This document shows positions 7,380-13,864 of a stretch of DNA of 21,779 bases, piece after piece. Below the pieces are notes generated by a model. That model was not told the origin of the DNA, made no database searches, and worked only from the letters and a program-made list of their open reading frames with translations. The stretch is taken from the IMG/VR virus record IMGVR_UViG_3300047089_000076, positions 1 to 21,779 of that record; one strand, 5' to 3'. The translations under genes were made by a program, and so were the position numbers. This stretch comes from a virus. Position 1 is the stretch's first letter, and the number at the start of each line of letters is the position of its first letter.

Positions 7380-7955
7380 ATGCCGTATGTATCTGGGTTC
7401 CTTCGCACGCGTAGCGGTGGCGGCGAGATTGACAACACGTTGCCTGGCGGTGGCGAGATCGACAACACGCTGCCGGGTGGCGGCGGCTGGATCGACAACT
7501 CGCTGCCACCGCCTCCGGGCCTCTGGCCGCCGCCTGCGACCATCTGGCCGCCCATCGCACTGCCGCCGGATTATCCAATGCCGCCTGGCGCAATCTGGCC
7601 GCCGGTGCATCCGCCTGTCGCGGGCATGCCGTTGCCAGGGGGACCGCCTGGACACGCTGGCACGCCGCTGCCGCCAGCACCGGGCCGTCCAGACGCGGGC
7701 TTGCCACCAGCACCAGCGCGTCCTGACGCGGGCTTGCCGCCCGGAGGTGTCGCTGGTCATCCGCTGCCAACACCACCGGGTCACGCCCCCTCGGGCAAGT
7801 TCCTTGTGGCAATCGTGGCGGCGGCAGCCGGTGGTCTCAAGGTGATTGGTTACACTGTCGTTGATCCTGGCTTGGCTGTCGGCATGCCGTTGCCAACGCC
7901 TCCCGTCACGGTCACGCCGCCGATCCAGCCGACGCCGGAACCGCGTCGGGGCTAA
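7380..7955 (+). CDS. Pro/Gly-rich repeat protein of phage type
   Basis: A 191-aa low-complexity protein starting at ATG 7380, with AGGAG at 7370-7374. Order: MPYVSGFLRTR; GGGEIDNTLP twice and a variant GGGGWIDNSLP; a segment of PPGLWPPP / IWPP units; two PAPxRPDAGLP repeats; then a short hydrophobic segment, FLVAIVAAAAGGLKVIGYTVVD, and a PTPP-rich tail. Similar Pro-rich proteins with IDNTLP and WPP units occur in many uncultured tailed phages, next to tail or lysis genes, without known function. The segment FLVAIVAAAAGG might be a beta strand or weak membrane contact. The open frame extends upstream to 7221, but the ribosome binding site and the overlap with the previous gene favour 7380. Confidence 0.6.
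   Translation: MPYVSGFLRTRSGGGEIDNTLPGGGEIDNTLPGGGGWIDNSLPPPPGLWPPPATIWPPIALPPDYPMPPGAIWPPVHPPVAGMPLPGGPPGHAGTPLPPAPGRPDAGLPPAPARPDAGLPPGGVAGHPLPTPPGHAPSGKFLVAIVAAAAGGLKVIGYTVVDPGLAVGMPLPTPPVTVTPPIQPTPEPRRG
7416..7508 (+). repeat. 30-bp tandem coding repeats (GGGEIDNTLP)
   Basis: Three consecutive units at 7416-7445, 7446-7475 and 7476-7508 encode GGGEIDNTLP, GGGEIDNTLP and GGGGWIDNSLP. The third is three bases longer and more diverged. Synonymous changes between the first two show they are not brand-new copies. Confidence 0.8.
7674..7739 (+). repeat. 33-bp tandem coding repeats (PAPxRPDAGLP)
   Basis: Two adjacent units, 7674-7706 and 7707-7739, encode PAPGRPDAGLP and PAPARPDAGLP with a few base differences. 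They lie inside the Pro-rich protein and extend its linker-like character. Confidence 0.75.
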
Positions 7956-7981
7956 TCGTAAGCAAGGGGAATTATTCTGGC

Positions 7982-8668
7982 ATGCTGAAAACTGTCCTGC
8001 TGGCCGGTATCGCGAGTGTTCTCGCGATACCGGCATCCGCCACCCTGATCCTCGATGAGAGCGTCAATGGCGGCGGCTTCACGACGCTCTGCTCTGGCGG
8101 CCCGGCGTGCAGTCCCGGCGTCACCTTTACCGATCCGGCCGGTATCACGTTCCTGATCCTGGGTGCGTCTTCCAATGCTCCTGGGACGCCAACCAACGGG
8201 GACGTGACACAAGCCGCCGTGCGCGTCACCAACAGCTCCGGCGCGACGCAATCGATCGTGCTGCGCGCAGGGGATACCAACTTCACCGCGCCCTCGGGCG
8301 CCACCACCCTCAGCAACAACATCAGCGGCACGGTGATCACTGGCAGCGCCGCTAATCTCTTTTCGTCCACCGCGTGCGCTAATCCGTCCGACGCGCAGAA
8401 CAGCTGCGCTGGCGCGTTCACCACTCCGGTGATCAACAGCAACATCACGCAGAGCAACAGCAGTGGCGCGAACAGCAACAACCTGTCGATCGCCAACCTG
8501 CTTGCGCCGTTCTCGCTCACCGAGGCGCTTAACTTCACGCTCGGCGCGGGGAGTGTGATCACGTTCTCTGCCAGCGCGGATGTGGTGCCGGCGGGCGAAC
8601 CGCTGGGCCTGGCGGTGCTTGGTGTCGGGCTGCTGGGTCTCGGCATGGTGCGTTCGGTACGACGGTGA
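7982..8668 (+). CDS. Exported protein with PEP-CTERM-like sorting signal
   Basis: A 228-aa protein. Residues 1-20 form a signal peptide (Lys3, hydrophobic core, cleavage expected after ASA). The mature body is rich in Ser, Thr, Asn and Gly, with two cysteine pairs (CSGGPAC at about 37-43 and CANPSDAQNSC), as in many exosortase substrates. The last 28 residues are tripartite: VPAGEP (202-207), a hydrophobic stretch LGLAVLGVGLLGLGMV, and a basic end RSVRR. This resembles the PEP-CTERM pattern (VPxPEPxxLALLGxGLLGLG...RRR) with E206-P207 kept. Known family members are processed by host exosortase and sent to the envelope or extracellular matrix. An AAGGGGA site lies 11 bases before ATG. Its stop overlaps the terL start. 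It is probably a moron-like gene altering the host surface; a structural role is possible. Confidence 0.65.
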   Translation: MLKTVLLAGIASVLAIPASATLILDESVNGGGFTTLCSGGPACSPGVTFTDPAGITFLILGASSNAPGTPTNGDVTQAAVRVTNSSGATQSIVLRAGDTNFTAPSGATTLSNNISGTVITGSAANLFSSTACANPSDAQNSCAGAFTTPVINSNITQSNSSGANSNNLSIANLLAPFSLTEALNFTLGAGSVITFSASADVVPAGEPLGLAVLGVGLLGLGMVRSVRR

Positions 8669-10239
8669 CACCCGACGTTGTCCGCTACGAGGCTGTCCTC
8701 AAGCGGTTGATCGCGGTCACCGAGGCGGAAACCTCGATGCTCGCGTTCACCCGCTTGATGATGCCCTCGCCGCGCTACCCCGACGATCCCGACCACTCGC
8801 GCTACGAGGTGCAGCGGTTCCATCAGGTCATCTGCGCGGCCCTGGAAGAACTTGCGGCTGGCCGGATGCGGCGGCTGATCATCAATCTGCCGCCGCGGCA
8901 CGGTAAAACCCAGCTCGCGTCCAAGATGTTCATCGCCTGGTTCGCGGGCCTGCACCCTGAACTCTCCACCATCTTCGGCACCTATAACGAGAAGTTCTCC
9001 CAGGACATCGGCCGCGCGGTGCGCGACATCATGGTCTCGCCGCCCTATGCCCAGGTGTTCCCGAACACGGTCCTCAAGGACGATAGCAAAGCCTCTGACC
9101 GTCTGGAGACCACTCAGGGCGGCATTCTCGCCTTTGTGGGTCGCGGCGGCACCACCACGGGGCGCGGCGGCGATCTCCTGTGCATCGATGACCCGATCAA
9201 GGACCGCATGGAGGCGGACAGCCCGACCATCCGGGATACCCTCTGGACGTGGTTCACCCAGGTCATCGCGTCTCGCCTGATGGACGAGACAGGCCGGATC
9301 ATGCTGATCCAGACGCGCTGGCATCAGGACGATCTGATCGGCCGCCTGACCGACCCGCACAACTCATACTATGACCCCGAGGAAGCGGCCGAGTGGCACA
9401 TCATCGATCTGCCGGCGCTGGCGTTCGATGACGGCAAGGACCCCCTCCATCGCGAAGTGGACGAACCGCTCTGGCCTGGCCGCTTCGGCAAGACCTATCT
9501 GCACGCGCTCAGGCGCCGGGACCACCGCGGGTTCAGCGCGCTCTATCAGGGCCGGCCGTCACCCGCCGGCGGCACGTTCTTCTCGGTGGACTGGCTGCAC
9601 ACCTACCGGCCGAACGAACTGCCCTCGAACTTGCGTTGCTACGCGGCGTCCGATCACGCTGTCGCCCTCAAGCAGGGCAGCGATAAGACCTGCCTCATGG
9701 TGATCGGCGTCGACAAGGACGACACGATCTGGGTGCTGCCCGACTGCGTCTGGCGACAGATGACCGCGGAACAGACCACCGAGAGCATGCTGCGCATGAT
9801 GAAGCTGCATAAGCCTTTGTTCTGGTGGGCTGAGCGCAGCCACATTTCTAAGTCGATCGGTCCGTTCCTGCGCAAGCGCATGCTGGAGACGCACACGTTT
9901 TGCAGCCTGATCGAGATGCAGCCCATCGCGGACAAGCAGACCCGGGCGCAGTCGATCCAGGGCCGCATGAGCATGGGCAAACTCAGATTTCCCGAACGCG
10001 CGCCCTGGTGGCCGGCGGCGCGCGACCAGATGCTGAAGTTCCCCTACGACGCGCACGACGATTTCGTCGACACGCTGGCCTATATCGGCCTCGGCCTCAC
10101 GCTGCAGGTCAGCGCGTCAGCCGAGCGCCGGGACAAGGACGATGACAAGCCGGACGAACACACGTTTGGCTGGCTCAAGATGCAGCGCGACCAGGCAGAG
10201 CGCAGCGTTCGTCTGGGCTTCGCGTCAGGAGGCTGGTGA
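8665..10239 (+). CDS. terL: Terminase large subunit
   Basis: A 524-aa DNA-packaging motor protein. The GTG start overlaps the previous stop (GTGA). The ATPase half shows Walker A LPPRHGKT (75-82), Walker B LLCIDDP (171-177) and the coupling motif QTRWHQDDL (216-224). The nuclease half has an RNase H-like arrangement of acids: ASD330, WWAE390 and HDDFVD (464-469). TerL docks on the portal, translocates DNA with ATP and cuts concatemers. It is followed by the portal gene, with one small gene between. No small terminase is recognisable in the window; it may lie upstream of position 1 or be one of the unidentified small proteins. Length and motif spacing are normal for the Terminase_6 type. Confidence 0.96.
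   Translation: MTPDVVRYEAVLKRLIAVTEAETSMLAFTRLMMPSPRYPDDPDHSRYEVQRFHQVICAALEELAAGRMRRLIINLPPRHGKTQLASKMFIAWFAGLHPELSTIFGTYNEKFSQDIGRAVRDIMVSPPYAQVFPNTVLKDDSKASDRLETTQGGILAFVGRGGTTTGRGGDLLCIDDPIKDRMEADSPTIRDTLWTWFTQVIASRLMDETGRIMLIQTRWHQDDLIGRLTDPHNSYYDPEEAAEWHIIDLPALAFDDGKDPLHREVDEPLWPGRFGKTYLHALRRRDHRGFSALYQGRPSPAGGTFFSVDWLHTYRPNELPSNLRCYAASDHAVALKQGSDKTCLMVIGVDKDDTIWVLPDCVWRQMTAEQTTESMLRMMKLHKPLFWWAERSHISKSIGPFLRKRMLETHTFCSLIEMQPIADKQTRAQSIQGRMSMGKLRFPERAPWWPAARDQMLKFPYDAHDDFVDTLAYIGLGLTLQVSASAERRDKDDDKPDEHTFGWLKMQRDQAERSVRLGFASGGW
10227..10232 (+). promoter_or_regulatory. Consensus ribosome binding site for the 54-aa membrane protein
   Basis: AGGAGG lies eight bases before ATG 10241. It is the best Shine-Dalgarno match I noticed in the window and fixes the start of a gene that would otherwise be missed inside a longer open frame beginning at 10142. 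Confidence 0.7.
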
Positions 10240-10240
10240 G

Positions 10241-10405
10241 ATGTGCTTCTCGGTCCTCTGGCTGGTGCAGTGGTTGATCGCATTGGTGATCATCGCCGGC
10301 ATTATCGCCATAGCGCAGCACCCTGAATGCGCCACCTACGGCGCACACATAGAGGTCATAAAGAAACCAGATGATCACGATGATCGCGATCGATGTCGGG
10401 CATGA
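10241..10405 (+). CDS. Small membrane protein between terL and portal
   Basis: A 54-aa protein one base after the terL stop, preceded by a consensus AGGAGG (10227-10232) lying inside terL. Residues 4-26 (SVLWLVQWLIALVIIAGIIAIAQ) form one clear transmembrane helix; the tail is polar and His/Asp-rich (PDDHDDRDR). Its end overlaps the portal start region (ATGA at 10402-10405). Comparable MCF..LW-starting small membrane proteins accompany portal genes in other phages without known role. It could be a holin or an antiholin-like partner of the lysis candidates 2.5 kb downstream, but nothing in the sequence decides this. Confidence 0.65.
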   Translation: MCFSVLWLVQWLIALVIIAGIIAIAQHPECATYGAHIEVIKKPDDHDDRDRCRA

Positions 10406-12759
10406 TGGGACCACCTACGGGACCACCGCCCGGCATGGGACCACCGGGTATGGGTAGTCCCGCGAACAGCATGCAGCTCGATCCGACCCCGGCGACAGTC
10501 TCCCAGGTCCCCGGCACGGGTCAGCCCACCTACGTCCAACGTGATCGCCCGGTCCCGGACGACCCGCGGCGCAAGCTGGTCAACCGCTGGCAGGACAAGG
10601 TCAAGCGTGCCAAGCGGCACTGGCGCACGCAGTTCCGCCGCATGCGCGAGAACATGGAGTTCTGTGAGGGCCGTCAGTGGCCCGAGATGGCCAAGACCGA
10701 GAAGCGTGACGATCGCTATGTCGCGAACATCTGCATCCGCCACGTCTTGCAGCGCACCGCGGAGCTTTACCCGAACAACCCGACGATGCAGGCCAAGACC
10801 AAGCCGCGGCTGTTGGCGCAGACCTGGGACGGCACGCAGATGCAGCTGCAGCAGGCACAACAGTCGGCCTTGATGGCCTCGCAATCCGGCCTTCCGCCCG
10901 ATCCGCACAGCATGGCGATCCTGCAGGACGCCGCGATGATCAAGCAGTTCGACGAGATGATGGATCGCGTCGGACGCACGCTCGAACTGATGTATGAATA
11001 CAACATCGCGGAGCAGACCCACTCGTTCAAACAGTCTATGAAGATGTCGATCCGCCGCGCTATCATCACGGGGGTCGGCTACGTCAAATTAGGTTTTCAT
11101 CGGGCCATGCGGATGGCCCCCGAGATCGAGAACCGCATCGCCGATATGTCCGAGCGCCTGGCCAATATCGAACGCCTGGCTGCCGACCTCTCGGACAAGG
11201 AGATCCAGCCTGACAGCGCGGACGCCGAAGAACTCCGCATGGCGATCAAGAGCCTCGCCTCCGAGGGCCAGCTGGTGGTCCGCGAGGGGCTGACTTTCGA
11301 CTATCCCGACAGCACGGCGATCATCCCGGACGTGCGGTGCCGGACCCTTCGTGGCTTCCTGGGCGCCGACTGGGTGGCGCAGGAATACCTGCTCAGCCCG
11401 GACGAGATCGAAGAAATCTACATGGTCGACGTGGGGACCGGGTACACGGCGTACAACGAGGACGGCAACTCGACCGGGTATGAACCGGCGGCCGAGCAGC
11501 ACTATTACGCCGGCTATGGTGGGACCAATGACGACGGCGGTGGTCCCGCGATGCCCTGGGCCTGCGTCTGGGAGATCTGGTCCCGTAAGGACGCCACGGT
11601 CTACGTGGTGTGCGACGGCTACCCGGACTTCCTGCAGGAGCCGACCATGCCGGATGCCGAGACCACGCGGTTCTGGCCGTGGTTCTCGATCGTCTTGAAC
11701 GAGGGCTACGACGAGAAGTCGCTCTACCCGCAATCCGACATCGATCTGATCCGCGACATGCAGCTGGAACTCAACCGCTCGCGCCAGGGCTTACGCGAGC
11801 ATCGTCGCGCCAATCGCCCGAAGACCGCGGTCGCCGCGGGCCTCCTGGAGGCGCCGGACCTGGAGAAGCTGCGCACCCACCCGGCGAACGCGCTTCTGGA
11901 ACTTAACGCCCTGGCGCCCGGCCAAAAGATCGAGGATGTCTTGCAGGTCATCAAAATGCCGCCCATCGATAGCGCGGTCTACGACACGGCTCCGGTGTTC
12001 GAGGATGTCTTGCGCGTCCTGGGCAGCGACCAGGCGGATCAGGGGACCACGTCTGACGCCACGGCGACCGAGGTGTCGGTCGCGCAGTTCAGTCAGAACA
12101 CCGACCTCAGCTCCACGATCGACGACATCAACGACATGATGACCGAGCTGGCGCAGGCGGCCTCTCAGCTCCTGGTGCTCAACGTCAGCCAGGACACCGC
12201 GATCAAGGTGGTGGGACCAGGGGCGGTGTGGCCCATGCTGAATAAGCAGATGGTCGCTGACAACGTCTGGCTGGAAGTCAACATCGGCGCCAACGGGCCG
12301 CCCAACCGGCAGGAGGATGTCCAGGTCCTCACCCAGCTGGTGCCGATCCTGCAGCGCATCCCTGGGATCAATCCCGAGTGGCTGGCCAGACAACTGATCC
12401 GCCGCATGGGTGATGACATCGATCTGACCGAGGCGTTCGCCGAGGGCACGCCCAGCATCGAGGCGATCAACCAGATGATGGCGCGGCCTCCGGCGCCGCC
12501 TGGGGCGCCTGGTCCTGGGGCGGGTCCCGGTCCCACTGGTGCCGGCAGAGGGCCTCCACGGCCTCCTGGGCCGGGCCAGGACCCCAATGCGCAGGGGCCG
12601 GTCGGCATGACCAACGCGATGACCGGTCCGGGCACCCAGGGACCTCTCGGCCCCCACGTTCCGCCGCTGCAGGTCTACGGTAACAACGGCAACCGTCCGG
12701 GGCCGGGAACCGGGCCACCGCGCGGCTTTATGACGGGCGGCGGACCCCCGACGCCGTGA
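10393..12759 (+). CDS. Portal protein
   Basis: A 788-aa protein directly downstream of terL. Residues 1-22 are Met/Gly/Pro-rich (MGPPTGPPPGMGPPGMG), then a basic helix RRKLVNRWQDKVKRAKRHWRTQFRRMRENMEFCEGRQW (about 59-96). The central part carries the expected alpha/beta portal core with a long helical section, DIDLIRDMQLELNRSRQGLREHRRANRP, and the C-terminus from about 697 is again Gly/Pro-rich. The size fits P22/N4-class portals (about 725-763 aa), clearly larger than T7's 536. Twelve copies would form the DNA entry vertex. The start is uncertain: ATG 10393 gives the longest product, while ATG 10402 overlaps the previous stop as ATGA and fits coupling. Neither has a good ribosome binding site. 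Confidence 0.88.
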   Translation: MSGMMGPPTGPPPGMGPPGMGSPANSMQLDPTPATVSQVPGTGQPTYVQRDRPVPDDPRRKLVNRWQDKVKRAKRHWRTQFRRMRENMEFCEGRQWPEMAKTEKRDDRYVANICIRHVLQRTAELYPNNPTMQAKTKPRLLAQTWDGTQMQLQQAQQSALMASQSGLPPDPHSMAILQDAAMIKQFDEMMDRVGRTLELMYEYNIAEQTHSFKQSMKMSIRRAIITGVGYVKLGFHRAMRMAPEIENRIADMSERLANIERLAADLSDKEIQPDSADAEELRMAIKSLASEGQLVVREGLTFDYPDSTAIIPDVRCRTLRGFLGADWVAQEYLLSPDEIEEIYMVDVGTGYTAYNEDGNSTGYEPAAEQHYYAGYGGTNDDGGGPAMPWACVWEIWSRKDATVYVVCDGYPDFLQEPTMPDAETTRFWPWFSIVLNEGYDEKSLYPQSDIDLIRDMQLELNRSRQGLREHRRANRPKTAVAAGLLEAPDLEKLRTHPANALLELNALAPGQKIEDVLQVIKMPPIDSAVYDTAPVFEDVLRVLGSDQADQGTTSDATATEVSVAQFSQNTDLSSTIDDINDMMTELAQAASQLLVLNVSQDTAIKVVGPGAVWPMLNKQMVADNVWLEVNIGANGPPNRQEDVQVLTQLVPILQRIPGINPEWLARQLIRRMGDDIDLTEAFAEGTPSIEAINQMMARPPAPPGAPGPGAGPGPTGAGRGPPRPPGPGQDPNAQGPVGMTNAMTGPGTQGPLGPHVPPLQVYGNNGNRPGPGTGPPRGFMTGGGPPTP

Positions 12760-13142
12760 GTTATCTCGCGACCGAGCCGCATGTTCACGCCGGCAAGTCG
12801 ATCGAGACTGGGCACTGCGTCGCTTATGTCCAGAAGGCTGCCGGAGCGCCACCCACGCAGTACTGGCGCCGTGGCGAGCGGGTGCGTGACGCTGAGGACG
12901 TGCCCACCGGTACCGCCATCGCCACTTTCTCACAACGTGGTCGATACGAGAACCGCATGGATGGGTCCTCGCACGCGGCGATCCTGGTGTTCCGCGAGGA
13001 CCAGGGGCTGACCTGTTGGGACCAGTGGAAGGGCAAGCTCGTGAGCCAGCGTTTGATCCGCTACACGGGTGGCGTGGGACCAGCCTGCGATGACGGGGAC
13101 CAGTATTACATAATCGAGCCGACCGATAATGACCGAAGCTGA
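12756..13142 (+). CDS. BPSL0067-like putative peptidoglycan hydrolase (lysin candidate)
   Basis: A 128-aa protein starting at a GTG that overlaps the portal stop (GTGA). The sequence follows the BPSL0067 family plan: GHCVAYVQKAAGAPPTQYWRRGERVR (residues 19-44), GTAIATF (52-58), a RYENRMDGSSHAAILVF stretch (63-79), then WDQWKGK and a C-terminal RLIRYTGG. Cys21 and His73 lie where NlpC/P60/CHAP-type cysteine peptidases keep their catalytic pair. Family members are single-domain proteins of roughly this size found in phages and proteobacteria. With a one-segment membrane protein next, it is the best endolysin candidate in the window. It has no signal peptide, so release would need a holin. Alternatively it could be a virion-associated murein hydrolase. 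Confidence 0.7.
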   Translation: MSYLATEPHVHAGKSIETGHCVAYVQKAAGAPPTQYWRRGERVRDAEDVPTGTAIATFSQRGRYENRMDGSSHAAILVFREDQGLTCWDQWKGKLVSQRLIRYTGGVGPACDDGDQYYIIEPTDNDRS

Positions 13143-13317
13143 AGCCAAGGGCATCGTTGGACTGAGCAAGCAGCTTGTTACGGCGTTGCCTGCTCAGTTC
13201 CTTCTGTTGCTACTGATCAACATCCTTCTGGTTGGCGGCTTCGTCTGGCACATGGATAGCCAGTTGGATGCGCGTGAGCGCGTGCTGATCAAGCTGGTCG
13301 AAACCTGTGGCAAGTGA
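13129..13317 (+). CDS. One-segment small membrane protein, holin candidate
   Basis: A 62-aa protein overlapping the lysin candidate by 14 bases. Residues 1-18 are polar (MTEAEAKGIVGLSKQLVT), then LPAQFLLLLLINILLVGGFVWHM forms a single strong transmembrane helix. The C-terminal 20 residues are charged (DSQLDARERVLIKLVETCGK) with one Cys near the end. The pattern ALPAQFL..LINxL recurs in small phage membrane proteins. Its position directly after a putative peptidoglycan hydrolase suggests a holin or holin regulator, but no experimentally defined holin family is recognisable. Confidence 0.7.
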   Translation: MTEAEAKGIVGLSKQLVTALPAQFLLLLLINILLVGGFVWHMDSQLDARERVLIKLVETCGK

Positions 13318-13352
13318 CGATAGCACGACTTATGGTGCCTTTGAGGGATTTC

Positions 13353-13556
13353 ATGGACTTACACCCGATCGACCGCATCGCCGTTCCGCCTGGTTGTCCC
13401 TGCGATTTCCGCTATGAAGGTGTCCAGCCAGTCGTGCAGAAATGCCGGTCGTGTGGCCGAGAGATCGGCAGTTGGACGGCATGTCCTGACTGTCCAGAGC
13501 CGCCAAAGGGAGTTTCAAAGGATTATGAGCGACGATCCTCCAGTCATACTGACTAA
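13353..13556 (+). CDS. Cys-rich mini-protein (zinc-ribbon-like)
   Basis: About 67 aa from ATG 13353, which has GAGGG at 13343-13347. An upstream GTG at 13314 that overlaps the preceding stop would give 80 aa. Six cysteines are arranged as CPC, then CRSC 15 residues on, then CPDC 10 residues later, with GREIGSWTACPDC resembling a zinc-ribbon knuckle. It is short for an enzyme and probably binds metal, nucleic acid or protein. It overlaps the next gene by 32 bases in another frame. I recognise no family. Its presence between lysis-like and head genes gives no firm clue to function. Confidence 0.5.
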   Translation: MDLHPIDRIAVPPGCPCDFRYEGVQPVVQKCRSCGREIGSWTACPDCPEPPKGVSKDYERRSSSHTD

Positions 13557-13728
13557 GGCGGCATTCCGTCGGTTCTGGTTTCGTTACTGTGAATACGCCC
13601 CAGAGGAGAAGCTGATCGAGTATGCCGAGAAGGACCCTGACGCCAGCGCGGCCCTTGGCGCAGCGGAAGATGAGATCGCGGAATACTGGCCGATGCTAGT
13701 CGAGGAATGTCGCCGAAAGGCACCATAA
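13525..13728 (+). CDS. Small acidic helical protein, unidentified
   Basis: A 67-aa protein starting MSDDPPVILTKAAFRRFWFRY. ATG 13525 is preferred over an earlier in-frame start at 13414 because AAGGGAG (13506-13512) and AAAGG (13518-13522) lie just upstream and because the longer version has no family character. The body is helical and acidic (EEKLIEYAEKDPDASAALGAAEDEIAEYWPMLVEEC). It overlaps the Cys-rich gene by 32 bases. No known family is recognised; a small DNA-mimic or head-accessory role would be speculation. Confidence 0.5.
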   Translation: MSDDPPVILTKAAFRRFWFRYCEYAPEEKLIEYAEKDPDASAALGAAEDEIAEYWPMLVEECRRKAP

Positions 13729-13864
13729 TCACCAATATCGTTCCATCATCTGACAGATAAGGTCTTCGTCATAGTTCGTCTCGTCCGTGGCTTGTGTGTC
13801 ATGCACTAGACACAAACACAACACAGGCGCATAACCCGTTGCTGGTCCATAGGATCGGCAAGCC
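13729..13864. other. 136-base gap before the scaffold gene
   Basis: No supportable gene is seen. The composition is more AT-rich than the surroundings. It contains an imperfect hairpin, TGTGTC (13795-13800) with GACACA (13809-13814) around an eight-base loop. Given its position before scaffold and capsid, which need high expression, it may carry a promoter; no clear -10/-35 pair was recognised. Confidence 0.4.

Noticed and set aside
7416-7739. Short repeats as a CRISPR-like array
   Set aside because: Repeats are contiguous, in frame and protein-coding, with no spacers.
7972-9360. Minus-strand open frame of 462 codons
   Set aside because: Antisense to the exported protein and to the ATPase half of TerL, whose Walker motifs settle the strand.
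11791-12933. Minus-strand open frame of 380 codons
   Set aside because: Antisense to the portal; Arg/His-rich translation without recognisable domains.
13795-13814. TGTGTC/GACACA hairpin as a terminator
   Set aside because: Six-bp stem with eight-base loop and no T-run; not strong enough to call a terminator.
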